The position numbers and the translations under genes are program-made. Source: Rhodococcus coprophilus NBRC 100603 (GTDB taxonomy: Bacteria > Actinomycetota > Actinomycetes > Mycobacteriales > Mycobacteriaceae). Taken from it: a stretch of DNA of 64,000 nucleotides. Location of the stretch: NCBI RefSeq assembly GCF_001895045.1, contig NZ_BDAM01000001.1, positions 310,001-374,000 on the forward strand, read 5' to 3'. The notes beneath the pieces are model-generated. The model had not been told where the DNA came from. It did not search any database and worked only from the letters and a program-made list of their open reading frames with translations. Below are positions 1 to 7,873 of the stretch, one piece after another; the stretch's first letter is position 1; each line of letters begins with the position of its first letter.

Positions 1-403
1 GCGCACCCATCGATCCGCTGTCCAGGTACAGCTGGAACGACAGGGTGCTCAGCACACCGGCCTGCACTGCCTCACCTGCGAAGTGCGGCCACCGGGTTTC
101 CGTCCGGAGATCGTCGGACCTCACGACCAGGTTCTTCATCGCGGCGTCCAGACATGGTCCTTCACCGAGCTTCTCCTGCACGGCGTCGAGTTCTTCGGGC
201 AACTTCGCCGTGGCTGCGAACGACTCCACCTTCCGCCCGCCGGTGACCGTGAGGATGTCTGCCCAGTCGGCATTGGGGACCAACTCGACAGCCGCGGCCG
301 TCACTCCGCTCAGAGTGTCGGCGAGACTACTGGGACGGAAGAACTCTCGAGCCAACTCAGCCATCCGTCGAGCAAGGTCCTGCGGCTCCGGCAAGGCGTT
401 CAT
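1..403 (-). CDS. GAF domain protein, probably GAF-ANTAR type (C-terminus cut off by window edge)
   Basis: The first 134 residues are visible. The protein begins MNALPEPQDLARRMAELARE and continues into a GAF sensor domain with the motif LGEGPCLDA, typical of actinobacterial GAF-ANTAR proteins that act as cytosolic sensors and transcription antiterminators. The start ATG at 403 has a strong Shine-Dalgarno sequence (GGAGGAGGGG). The ANTAR RNA-binding domain expected at the C-terminus lies outside the window, so that part of the call is inference. It is divergent from the diiron enzyme gene at 558. Confidence 0.75.
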   Translation of the reverse strand, partial: MNALPEPQDLARRMAELAREFFRPSSLADTLSGVTAAAVELVPNADWADILTVTGGRKVESFAATAKLPEELDAVQEKLGEGPCLDAAMKNLVVRSDDLRTETRWPHFAGEAVQAGVLSTLSFQLYLDSGSMGA

Positions 404-545
404 TGCACGTCCCCTCCTCCGGCGGCGGCGAGTTCCGTACTTCGAGGGTACGGGTAGCCCCGCACTTCACCGGGCCGCCGAATGGAACGACGCGTGGTGA
501 CCGGAGGACCGGATCGACTACACCGCCGCCCGGGGCAGGCTGCGA

Positions 546-551
546 TAGCGT
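546..551 (+). promoter_or_regulatory. -10 element (TAGCGT) for a predicted leaderless transcript
   Basis: TAGCGT ends exactly 6 nt before the GTG at 558. That places the likely transcription start on the start codon. There is no Shine-Dalgarno sequence. No good -35 box is visible. Confidence 0.55.
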
Positions 552-557
552 GAAAAG

Positions 558-1592
558 GTGCCCCGGTCCTACGAACTCCCGCCCCATGTGCTTCCCACCC
601 CCCGCGGTTCCGTCTCGGAGGCGGTGATCGCTGCCTTGTCGACGGATCCCTCGGATCGCGTGCTCTTGCCGACAGTATCGGGCACCGACCCTCTCGGCGA
701 GGACGCGCAGTCGGCGCTCTACACCTGCTACGAACTCCACTACCAGGGTTTCTCGACGGTGGACGACGCCTGGGAATGGCAGCCCGATCTGATCCGCATG
801 CGGACGCAACTCGAGCGACTCTTCCTCGGCGCGTTACGTGACCTCGTTCCATCGGGAGACGATGCCCTCGGTGAGATGGATTCCATGTCAGAAACGCCGG
901 AAACCGGTACGGGCCCGTCATGGCATCTCCGTGACCACGGAACCTGGCCGCAAATGCAGGAGTATTTCGCCCATCGATCGCTCTACCACCTCAAGGAAGG
1001 GGACCCGCAGGCATGGGTGATTCCCCGCCTGACGGGGCAGGCGAAAGCGGCGTTCACGGCGGTCGAGTTCGACGAGTACGGCGGCGGTCGTGGCGATCGG
1101 ATGCACTCGGAGATGTTCGCCGCACTCCTGTCGGCTGCGGGACTGAATCCGGCGTATCTGGCATACCTCGACGAGGTTCCGGCAGAAACCATGGCGACCG
1201 TCAATCTGATGTCCCTGTTCGGCCTTCACCGCGCTCTGCGCGGCGCGGCCGTCGGTCATTTCGCGGCCGCCGAGATCACCTCGTCCCCCGGGTGCCACCG
1301 CCTGGTGGAGGCGCTGCACCGCCTTCGCGCGCCGGAGCCGTGCGTGCGGTTCTACGAAGAGCACGTCGAGGCGGATGCGGTGCACGAACTTGTCCTCCGT
1401 ACCGACGTCGTCGAGGATCTGCTGGACCGGGAGCCTGCCCTCGCCGCAGACGTCGTGTTCGGGATGCGGGCGTTCGACTACGTCGAGGAGCTTTTCGCCG
1501 ACCGGTTGATGGACGCCTGGTCTGCGGGTCGAAGCTCGATGGTCACCGGTGGAAGCATCGTTTCGAGCGAGAGCGGGTATCCGCGGATGTGA
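558..1592 (+). CDS. Haem-oxygenase-like diiron (iron-containing redox enzyme family) protein
   Basis: This 344-residue protein belongs to the haem-oxygenase-like metallo-oxidase superfamily (HDO; Pfam Iron_redox_en). It shows the ordered carboxylate/His ligand pattern of the fold: E170/E173 in VEFDEYGGG, H183 in MHSEMF, E239 in AAEIT, then H269, D273 and H276 in EEHVEADAVHE. Known family members (UndA, BesC, SznF) use a labile Fe2 site to cleave or oxidise fatty acids or amino acids. The substrate here is unknown. The GTG start has a TANNNT box 6 nt upstream and no Shine-Dalgarno sequence. The stop overlaps the start of the next gene (ATGTGA), so the two are probably translated together. Confidence 0.8.
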   Translation: MPRSYELPPHVLPTPRGSVSEAVIAALSTDPSDRVLLPTVSGTDPLGEDAQSALYTCYELHYQGFSTVDDAWEWQPDLIRMRTQLERLFLGALRDLVPSGDDALGEMDSMSETPETGTGPSWHLRDHGTWPQMQEYFAHRSLYHLKEGDPQAWVIPRLTGQAKAAFTAVEFDEYGGGRGDRMHSEMFAALLSAAGLNPAYLAYLDEVPAETMATVNLMSLFGLHRALRGAAVGHFAAAEITSSPGCHRLVEALHRLRAPEPCVRFYEEHVEADAVHELVLRTDVVEDLLDREPALAADVVFGMRAFDYVEELFADRLMDAWSAGRSSMVTGGSIVSSESGYPRM

Positions 1593-3145
1593 CCCGCGAC
1601 CCCGACGACCGCACGACATCGCCGTCGGCTTCGCCGGTACCCGACGAACCTCGCACAACGACGCTCGACGATCTCGCCTTACTCCTCGGGGACGCGCTGC
1701 GTGCGGCGTCCCCGCGGGGAAACAGGTGCGTGATCACCGGCGTCAGCGACGATTCCCGGACCGTGCGGCCGGGCGACCTCTATGCGGCCTTGCCCGGAAA
1801 CAGTTTCCACGGCATCAGCTTCGATGCCGACGCTGCACGACGGGGAGCCGTCGCGATACTCAGTGACCGGCCCTCCCGGTACCTGCCGACGTTGGTGGTC
1901 GAGGATCCCCGCCGCTGGGTCGGCCCGCTCGCGTCCCGGGTCCATCGTCATCCGTCCCGCGCGATGGACGTTCACGGGATCACCGGAACCAACGGTAAGA
2001 CGAGCGCGACGTACCTCCTCGACGCCGCGCTCGGCACACTCGGCGTCGTCACCGGCATGATCAGCGGAGTCACCGTGCGCGGTCCCGGCGGTGCACGTCC
2101 AGCCACACGAACGACCCCCGAAGCCGCGGTGCTCCAGCGCATCCTCGCCGAGTTCCGGGATCAGGACGTGGGCGCGGTGCCGATGGAAGTGTCGTCTCAC
2201 GCCATCGTGCAAGGCCGCGTGGACGGCGTGTGGTTCCGCACCGTTGCATTCACCAACCTCGGACCCGACCATCTGGACTTCCACGGAACGATGGACCGCT
2301 ACTTCGCCGCCAAAGCCGCCCTCTTCACCCCGGACCGCGCACAGGCTGCCGTCGTCAATCTCGACGACGAATACGCCAGGCGACTGGCGGCGCACGCGGA
2401 GATGCCGGTGTGGACCCACTCGACGAACGCGACACAGGCGGATCTGTACGCCGACGAAATATCCTGCGGTTCCGACGGAACCGACTTTTCTCTGCACACA
2501 CACGACGGGCATGCACGAGTCCGCCTTTCCCTGCTCGGACCGCACCAGGTGGGTAACGCGTTGACCGCTCTCACGTCGCTCGCCGCCGTCGGTGCCGACG
2601 TACTGGGTGCAGCGGCAGGCCTCGAGACTCTGCGCGGCGTTCCCGGCCGTCTCGAACGCATCGACGCCGGCCAGGATTTCCTTGCCCTCGTGGACTACAT
2701 GCACAACACGTCGGGCCAGCGGGAGTTGTTGCCGTTTCTGCGCTCGCTCACGGCCGGTGGGCGGCTCATCCTCGTGATCGGCGCGACCGGCGACCGGGAT
2801 CCGGGCAAACGTTTCCCGCTCGGACACACTGCCGCCACGTACGCAGACCTCGTCGTCGTCACCGACGAGAGTCCCTTCTCGGAGAATCCGCAGCGTCTCA
2901 GGGCGGCGGTTGCCGAGGGGGCTCGCGAAGCCGGGGGCGCCGAGGTCGTCGTCGAACCGGATCGCCGCCGAGCCTTCGACCTCGCGGTCGCGTTCGCCAC
3001 CGGCGGGGACGTCCTCGTCGTCGCAGGACGCGGCAGCGATCTTCAGCAGACCTTCGGCAGCACGACGAAAGAGTTCGACGACCGCCGTCAACTGCGGGCA
3101 GCACTACAGCGCGGAGCAGATGTCGAACCCCGGGGCGCAATCTGA
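1589..3145 (+). CDS. MurE-like Mur ligase paralogue with altered amino-acid recognition motif
   Basis: This 518-residue protein has all three Mur ligase domains. The N-terminal UDP-substrate region has SDDSRTVRPGDLYAAL (about 53-68). The ATP-binding domain has P-loop GITGTNGKT (130-138), TTPEA, MEVSSHA, and the carbamylated-lysine segment YFAAKAALF (K242). The C-terminal domain has GDRDPGKR. The meso-DAP motif DNPR of true MurE is replaced by ESPF (427-430) and GKGHE by GRGSD (480-484). The usual VDYAH-type segment reads VDYMHNT. It probably ligates an amino acid other than DAP or lysine to an unknown carboxylate. The GTG start at 1589 overlaps the diiron enzyme stop by 4 nt. It is unlikely to be the peptidoglycan MurE, which normally sits in the dcw cluster. 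Confidence 0.8.
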   Translation: MTRDPDDRTTSPSASPVPDEPRTTTLDDLALLLGDALRAASPRGNRCVITGVSDDSRTVRPGDLYAALPGNSFHGISFDADAARRGAVAILSDRPSRYLPTLVVEDPRRWVGPLASRVHRHPSRAMDVHGITGTNGKTSATYLLDAALGTLGVVTGMISGVTVRGPGGARPATRTTPEAAVLQRILAEFRDQDVGAVPMEVSSHAIVQGRVDGVWFRTVAFTNLGPDHLDFHGTMDRYFAAKAALFTPDRAQAAVVNLDDEYARRLAAHAEMPVWTHSTNATQADLYADEISCGSDGTDFSLHTHDGHARVRLSLLGPHQVGNALTALTSLAAVGADVLGAAAGLETLRGVPGRLERIDAGQDFLALVDYMHNTSGQRELLPFLRSLTAGGRLILVIGATGDRDPGKRFPLGHTAATYADLVVVTDESPFSENPQRLRAAVAEGAREAGGAEVVVEPDRRRAFDLAVAFATGGDVLVVAGRGSDLQQTFGSTTKEFDDRRQLRAALQRGADVEPRGAI

Positions 3146-3170
3146 TCCGGTGACGAGCAAGCACCGACTC

Positions 3171-4820
3171 CTATCCGGCGTCCGGTGCCGGAATTCCGGC
3201 CTGCCTGCGCGGCTGCAATTGGGTGGCGCTCGCCAGTCCGATGACGAGGAATCCCGCCGCGAAGAACAACGACCACCTGGTCGCGTCCGCGAAGCCTTCC
3301 GACAGGGCCTCGGCGGTCTCGGGACCGGCCGGACCGAGACGGCCGTCGTCGCCCTGATCGCGGATGATCGGAATGGTGCTGCCTGCCGAGTCCCGGGTAC
3401 TGTCGACCAATCCGGACTGCACCTGCGCCGGTAGAGGACTCGATTCGAGGCGGTCAGTGAGGCTGTGCGCCAGGCTGAGCGAGAGCACGGTCCCGAGGAT
3501 GGCCGTGCCCAGGGCTGCGCCGAGCTGCCGGGACGTGCTCTGAATGGCAGACCCCTCCCCCGACTCCGCTGTCGGGATATCGACCAGCACGGTTCCGGTG
3601 AGCTGGGCGGACGCGAGGCCCAAGCCCATACCGTAGATCGCGAGCAGCAGCGCGAGCAGGACGGAACTCGCCGACGGGCGGAGGTACAGCGCGAAGGCGA
3701 GCACCCCGACCACCTCCAGCGTCAGACCCAGCATGACGGTACGGGGGGCTCCCAGTTTCCCGGTGACGAAGCGTGCCGAAGCCCCGGAAGCGAACGCGCC
3801 CAGCGCCATCACCGCCAGCACATAGCCGGCGCCGAGGGTACTGAGCCCGTAGGCGTTCACGAGGAACAGCGGTAGCACCAGCAGGAGCCCGAATTCTCCG
3901 ATCGCCACCGTCAGGGCGGTGGTGTTCCCCCAGCTGAAGGTGCGGATCCGGAACAGGGTCAAGTCGAGGATTGCGGAGCGCCGCAGGTCGGCGCGGTATC
4001 GCTCCCACATCACGAACGCCCCGAGGGCCACAATTCCCACCGCAGCGACAACCGGGGTCGCCGAGATCGGCGCGGTCTCCGGCCACGTCACCCCGAAGAC
4101 CCTCAGATCGGCGATCGGTTTCCACCAGCCGATCTTCTGCCCCTCGATGAGGGCGAACACCAGCGCGCCGAACCCGATCGCGCTCAGAATCGGTCCCAGG
4201 ACATCGAGTCCTGGGACCGTGGTCTTCGACCGGGTCTCGGGCACGAACAGCACCGCTCCGATGATGACGAGGATGCCGATCGGCACATTCACGAGGAAGA
4301 TCCACGGCCAGGTGAACGAGGTCGTCAGCCAACCTCCCAGCAACGGACCTACGGCTGCCATCCCCGAGATCACCGCACCCCACACGCCGAACGCGACCGC
4401 TCGGTCTCTGCCGCGGAAGGTGGCGTTGACCGTCGAAAGTGTGCAGGGAAGAACCAGGGCACCTCCGATGCCCTGAACGACGCGGGCAGAGATCAACGTG
4501 GTGGAACTGTCCGACGCCGCTGCGGCCAGGCTTCCGCAGATGAACACGAGAACCCCGATGATGAACAGCATTCGGCGACCGACTCGGTCGCCGAGCCGTC
4601 CCGTCGTGAGCAACAATGCCGCGAACACAACTGAATAGATGCTGTTGATCCACTGCGCGTCGGTCAGATCCAGGTTCAGGTCGTCGATGATGACCGGGAG
4701 GGAGACGTTGACGATCGTCCCGTCGACGACGATCAACGACAGTCCCAGGGCCAGGACGCCGAGTCCGATCCACTTCCGGCGCCCGACGTCGACTTCAGGG
4801 TCAGGGGTTTCCATCGTCAT
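3171..4820 (-). CDS. DHA2-family (EmrB/QacA type) MFS drug exporter
   Basis: This 549-residue protein has about 14 hydrophobic segments and the DHA2 signatures LIVVDGTIVNVSLP in helix 1 and GRLGDRVGRR in the loop 2-3 region. It is a proton-coupled exporter of the inner membrane, and the substrate cannot be told from sequence. It lies 65 nt after the alcohol dehydrogenase on the same strand and may be co-transcribed with it. Its 3' end converges on the MurE-like gene with only 25 nt between. The start ATG at 4820 follows an AGGA sequence. Confidence 0.9.
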   Translation of the reverse strand: MTMETPDPEVDVGRRKWIGLGVLALGLSLIVVDGTIVNVSLPVIIDDLNLDLTDAQWINSIYSVVFAALLLTTGRLGDRVGRRMLFIIGVLVFICGSLAAAASDSSTTLISARVVQGIGGALVLPCTLSTVNATFRGRDRAVAFGVWGAVISGMAAVGPLLGGWLTTSFTWPWIFLVNVPIGILVIIGAVLFVPETRSKTTVPGLDVLGPILSAIGFGALVFALIEGQKIGWWKPIADLRVFGVTWPETAPISATPVVAAVGIVALGAFVMWERYRADLRRSAILDLTLFRIRTFSWGNTTALTVAIGEFGLLLVLPLFLVNAYGLSTLGAGYVLAVMALGAFASGASARFVTGKLGAPRTVMLGLTLEVVGVLAFALYLRPSASSVLLALLLAIYGMGLGLASAQLTGTVLVDIPTAESGEGSAIQSTSRQLGAALGTAILGTVLSLSLAHSLTDRLESSPLPAQVQSGLVDSTRDSAGSTIPIIRDQGDDGRLGPAGPETAEALSEGFADATRWSLFFAAGFLVIGLASATQLQPRRQAGIPAPDAG

Positions 4821-4885
4821 CGGAGGCTTCCTTTCCCGGCTGCGGAGTTCGTCGCCCTGGACATCACCGCGTTCATCGATGGAAC

Positions 4886-5905
4886 TCAGAGAGTGAGCAT
4901 CACCTTGATCGCTCGACGTTCATCCATTGCGCGGTAGCCCTCGGCTGCCTCGTCGAGAGGCAGAGTCAGATCGAATACGGCCCCTGGGTCGATGGCGCGG
5001 TTCCAGATCAGGTCTATCAACTCCGGCAGGAAGCGCCGTACCGGGGCGGGCCCGCCGTGCAGATGCACCTCGGCGAAGAACAATTCTCCGCCGGGCAGGG
5101 ATACGTCATGGGAGACACCGACATAACCGACGTGCCCACCCGGGCGAGCGGACCGGATCGCCTGCATCATCGACTGCTGCGTCCCGACCGCCTCGATCAC
5201 GGAGTGCGCTCCCAGACCTGAAGTGAGGTCCTTGATTCTCTCGACACCCTCGTCCCCGCGCTCCACGACGATGTCGGTGGCTCCGAACCGGCGCGCCAGC
5301 TCTTGGCGATCGGCGTGGCGGCTCATGGCGATGATCCGCTCTGCGCCGAGTCGTTTCGCTGCCAGAATCCCCAGCAAGCCCACCGCCCCGTCCCCGACGA
5401 CCGCCACCGTTTTACCCGGGCCGGCTTCCGCAGCCACGGCGGCGAACCAACCGGTTCCGAGCACGTCCGACGCCGCGAGCAGCGAGGGAAGAAGGTCCGA
5501 GTCGGGTCTGCCCGGTGTGGCGACCAGCGTTCCGTCGGCCAACGGGACCCGCGCGTACTCGGCCTGAGTCGCGATCGCGCCCATCGGTACCGCGTGTACG
5601 CACCGGGACTGATATCCGGCGAGGCAGATCTCGCAGGTGTTGTCGGATGCGAAGAACGAACCCACGACGAAGTCCCCGACCGCGATGTTCGATACCGCGT
5701 CGCCGATCTCGGTGACCGTCCCGACGTATTCGTGACCCATCGGCATGTGCTCTGCCGGGTCGGCACCGCGGTAGGGCCACAGATCCGAACCGCATATGCA
5801 GGTGGCAGCCAACCGGATGACGGCATCGGTCGGTTCGAGGAGGACAGGGTCCGGACGATCTGCGATTCGCACCTGACCGGGCCGGTCGAGAAGTACTCCA
5901 CGCAT
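4886..5905 (-). CDS. Zinc-dependent alcohol dehydrogenase (MDR family)
   Basis: This 339-residue medium-chain dehydrogenase has catalytic zinc ligands in TCICGSD and GHEYVG and the NAD(P)-binding motif VVGDGAVGLLG. In the structural-zinc loop, SDNTCEICLAGYQSRC, three of the four usual cysteines remain and the first position is Asp. This loop form occurs in a known subgroup, so activity is not in doubt on that ground. The substrate is unknown. The internal ATG at 5905 was chosen because AAGGAGACAAC precedes it; upstream in-frame codons extend into non-conserved sequence. It is divergent from the cupin gene. Confidence 0.88.
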   Translation of the reverse strand: MRGVLLDRPGQVRIADRPDPVLLEPTDAVIRLAATCICGSDLWPYRGADPAEHMPMGHEYVGTVTEIGDAVSNIAVGDFVVGSFFASDNTCEICLAGYQSRCVHAVPMGAIATQAEYARVPLADGTLVATPGRPDSDLLPSLLAASDVLGTGWFAAVAAEAGPGKTVAVVGDGAVGLLGILAAKRLGAERIIAMSRHADRQELARRFGATDIVVERGDEGVERIKDLTSGLGAHSVIEAVGTQQSMMQAIRSARPGGHVGYVGVSHDVSLPGGELFFAEVHLHGGPAPVRRFLPELIDLIWNRAIDPGAVFDLTLPLDEAAEGYRAMDERRAIKVMLTL

Positions 5906-6091
5906 GTTGTCTCCTTGGTCTACCGACGGGCGTCGCCCGAGCGCAACCTCGACCACGGGATCCGGCACCATCCGTGCACGCAGACACGACGATGCACCGC
6001 GCCTGGGTGTTGCTCCTTCAGCCTGCGCCTTCCGGCCCTCGATCGATGCCGAAGCTGCACACCCACCAGGTCACAGTACGGGCAATTGCGT

Positions 6092-6110
6092 CCGGGAAAG
6101 TGCTTCCCGG
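6092..6110. promoter_or_regulatory. Inverted repeat CCGGGAA-N5-TTCCCGG in the ADH/cupin intergenic gap
   Basis: Two perfect 7-nt arms (6092-6098 and 6104-6110) lie in the 309-nt gap (5906-6214) between the divergent alcohol dehydrogenase and cupin genes. The site is about 105 nt upstream of the cupin and 187 nt upstream of the dehydrogenase, so it could be a shared operator. No regulator gene is adjacent. Nothing else recognisable was seen in the gap. Confidence 0.4.
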
Positions 6111-6214
6111 CGATTACCGACTGATCTGATGGACATCATTCGAGACCACGGCACCGGGCGAGTCGGATCCCTGTGCCGGTGGCAGCACGGACATTCGGCC
6201 GAACGGAGCAAGCA

Positions 6215-6646
6215 ATGCAGATCGTTCGCAACACGCTCGACACCGGCACGGGGCCCGAGGACTGGTTCACGGGCGACGTCTACATCGATCCGGTGGCCGC
6301 CGCACCGCCTCCCTCACGGGTGTCGGCGGGTCTCGTCCACTTCACACCGGGTTCCCGCACACACTGGCACCTGCATCCGCTCGGCCAGACGATCTTCGTC
6401 ACAGAGGGAATCGGGTTGTGCCAGCGCCGGGGTGGTCCCGTCGAAGTGATCAAGCCGGGCGATCGGGTGCTGTTCGAAGCGGACGAGGAGCATTGGCACG
6501 GGGCGGCACCCACCCGTCTGATGACTCACCTCGCCATCAACGAAACGGACGACGAGCACGATACGGTCCACTGGCTCGAACCCGTCACCGACGAGGAATA
6601 CTTGCAAACGCCCGAAGACGACTTCGGGACAATCCCTGAGGCTTGA
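6215..6646 (+). CDS. Small cupin-domain protein
   Basis: This 143-residue single-domain cupin has cupin motif 1 as HFTPGSRTHWHLHPLGQTIFV, with the metal-binding His pair, and motif 2 as GDRVLFEADEEHWHGA. It resembles the cupins annotated as (R)-mandelonitrile lyase-like or carboxymuconolactone-decarboxylase-associated proteins; the reaction is unknown. The internal ATG at 6215 was chosen because an ACGGAG sequence lies just upstream and the conserved N-terminus starts there. It is divergent from a zinc alcohol dehydrogenase, which suggests shared control. Confidence 0.85.
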   Translation: MQIVRNTLDTGTGPEDWFTGDVYIDPVAAAPPPSRVSAGLVHFTPGSRTHWHLHPLGQTIFVTEGIGLCQRRGGPVEVIKPGDRVLFEADEEHWHGAAPTRLMTHLAINETDDEHDTVHWLEPVTDEEYLQTPEDDFGTIPEA

Positions 6647-6677
6647 CTTCCCGGAATCAAGGGTCGACACTTGACGA

Positions 6678-7259
6678 ATGTTCGTCTTGACGGTCGATCA
6701 ACGAGGCAGTCGCCGGGATATCGACCGCGTGTCGGATATTCTCACCGAACTCCACGACCCGCGACTGCTCCGTCCCTTCGACCGTACTGCCGGCGACGAA
6801 GTCCAGGCCGTCGCCGACAGTCCCGGTGTCGTCGTCGATCTCGCTCTGGAGTTGCTCCGGCGAGAGCGCTGGAGCATCGGCATCGGCATCGGACCCGTCG
6901 AAACTCCCCTGCCGAAACAAACCCGCGCCGGACGCGGACCGGCATTCGAATTCGCACGCCGGGCTGTCGAACGCGCCAAGAGTTCCGTCGGGCAGATCGC
7001 CGTAGACGGCGTCGAGGCCGCAGCAGCGGAAGACGCCGATGCCGCATTGACCCTGCTCGCCGTCGTCGTCCTGCGGCGCTCTCCCCAGGGCCACGATGCT
7101 GTGGCGCTCGCCCGAACCGGCGCGACGCAGGCGCAGATCGCGGACGAACTCGGCATCAGCAAGCAGGCGGTGTCCCAGCGCCTGGCTGCTGCCGCGTGGC
7201 GTGCCGAAATCGCGGGATGCGCACTCGCGCAACGACTGCTGGAAAGGGCTGATCGATGA
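6678..7259 (+). CDS. SatD-like DNA-binding protein
   Basis: This 193-residue protein begins MFVLTVDQRGSRRDID and resembles the SatD family of small actinobacterial proteins. Its C-terminal half carries a clear helix-turn-helix, ATQAQIADELGISKQAVSQRL (about 150-170). The N-terminal half, with RTAGDEVQAV and SIGIGIGPV, looks like a degenerate nucleotide-cyclase-like fold (inference). It overlaps the following membrane-protein gene by 4 nt (ATGA), so the pair is an operon. The function is unknown; a sensor-regulator role is plausible. Confidence 0.65.
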   Translation: MFVLTVDQRGSRRDIDRVSDILTELHDPRLLRPFDRTAGDEVQAVADSPGVVVDLALELLRRERWSIGIGIGPVETPLPKQTRAGRGPAFEFARRAVERAKSSVGQIAVDGVEAAAAEDADAALTLLAVVVLRRSPQGHDAVALARTGATQAQIADELGISKQAVSQRLAAAAWRAEIAGCALAQRLLERADR

Positions 7260-7771
7260 CGGTTCTCGCACTGGTGTGCCTCGGCATCGCCGTCTTCGCA
7301 CCCGCGCTGTCTCTCCGCCCCGCTCTCCCGGTCTGGGTGGGCGCGGCGGTGACGAGCACAGCGCTCGGGGGTGCTGCTTTGGCGGCGTCCGCGACCGCGC
7401 CGGTACAGGGAGTCGCGCTGGCCGCGACGCTCGTCCTCACGACTCTCGCGGCCGTGACGGGCGGCGGCCCGGCGGTGCTCGTCGCCTTCCGGATTGCCCG
7501 GCGTCAGCCTGACGCCGGCCCCGATCCGGCTCCCCCGCCCGGTCCGCTGCGTGGCGGCAGGGTCATCGGAGTGCTCGAGCGCGGTGGCGTCGCAGTGTCG
7601 ATCCTTGCCGGGTGGCCCGAAGGCATTGCCGTCATCATGGCGGTGAAGGGCTTGGCGCGGTACCCCGAACTACGCGAGCCGAACGCATCGGAGCAGTTCA
7701 TCATCGGCACCGCGACGAGCGTCTTGTGGGCATGCGCCGTGTGCGGAGTCGGCAACGCGCTTCTCACCTGA
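7256..7771 (+). CDS. Small integral membrane protein, operon partner of the SatD-like gene
   Basis: This 171-residue protein has about four predicted membrane segments (roughly 1-23, 27-47, 55-80 and 150-170) and a proline-rich cytosolic stretch near residues 88-97. The ATG at 7256 overlaps the stop of the SatD-like gene. Homologous pairs of a SatD-like protein and a membrane protein recur in actinobacteria. No catalytic motif is visible and no function can be assigned. Confidence 0.7.
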   Translation: MTVLALVCLGIAVFAPALSLRPALPVWVGAAVTSTALGGAALAASATAPVQGVALAATLVLTTLAAVTGGGPAVLVAFRIARRQPDAGPDPAPPPGPLRGGRVIGVLERGGVAVSILAGWPEGIAVIMAVKGLARYPELREPNASEQFIIGTATSVLWACAVCGVGNALLT

Positions 7772-7829
7772 CGTACCGGCTACGCGCTGTACCGATCACG
7801 CGCTGCACCGATCCCCCGTGCCGCGGGTG

Positions 7830-7869
7830 CCGGTCGCGGGTGACGAGGGAGTACGCCACCCGCGACCGG
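7830..7869. terminator. Hairpin between convergent genes
   Basis: A perfect 13-bp stem is formed by CCGGTCGCGGGTG (7830-7842) and CACCCGCGACCGG (7857-7869) around a 14-nt loop. It lies between the convergent membrane-protein and SPFH genes. No U-tract is present, so it is a strong stem that may end transcription from both sides. Confidence 0.6.
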
Positions 7870-7873
7870 TCTC

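Noticed and set aside
1589-3145. Calling this gene the peptidoglycan murE
   Set aside because: The DNPR and GKGHE recognition motifs are replaced, it is outside a dcw cluster, and it is coupled to a diiron enzyme.
4886-5905. Loss of function of the alcohol dehydrogenase because one structural-zinc Cys is missing
   Set aside because: The catalytic zinc ligands are intact, and the D-x2-C-x2-C-x7-C form is found in a known subgroup.
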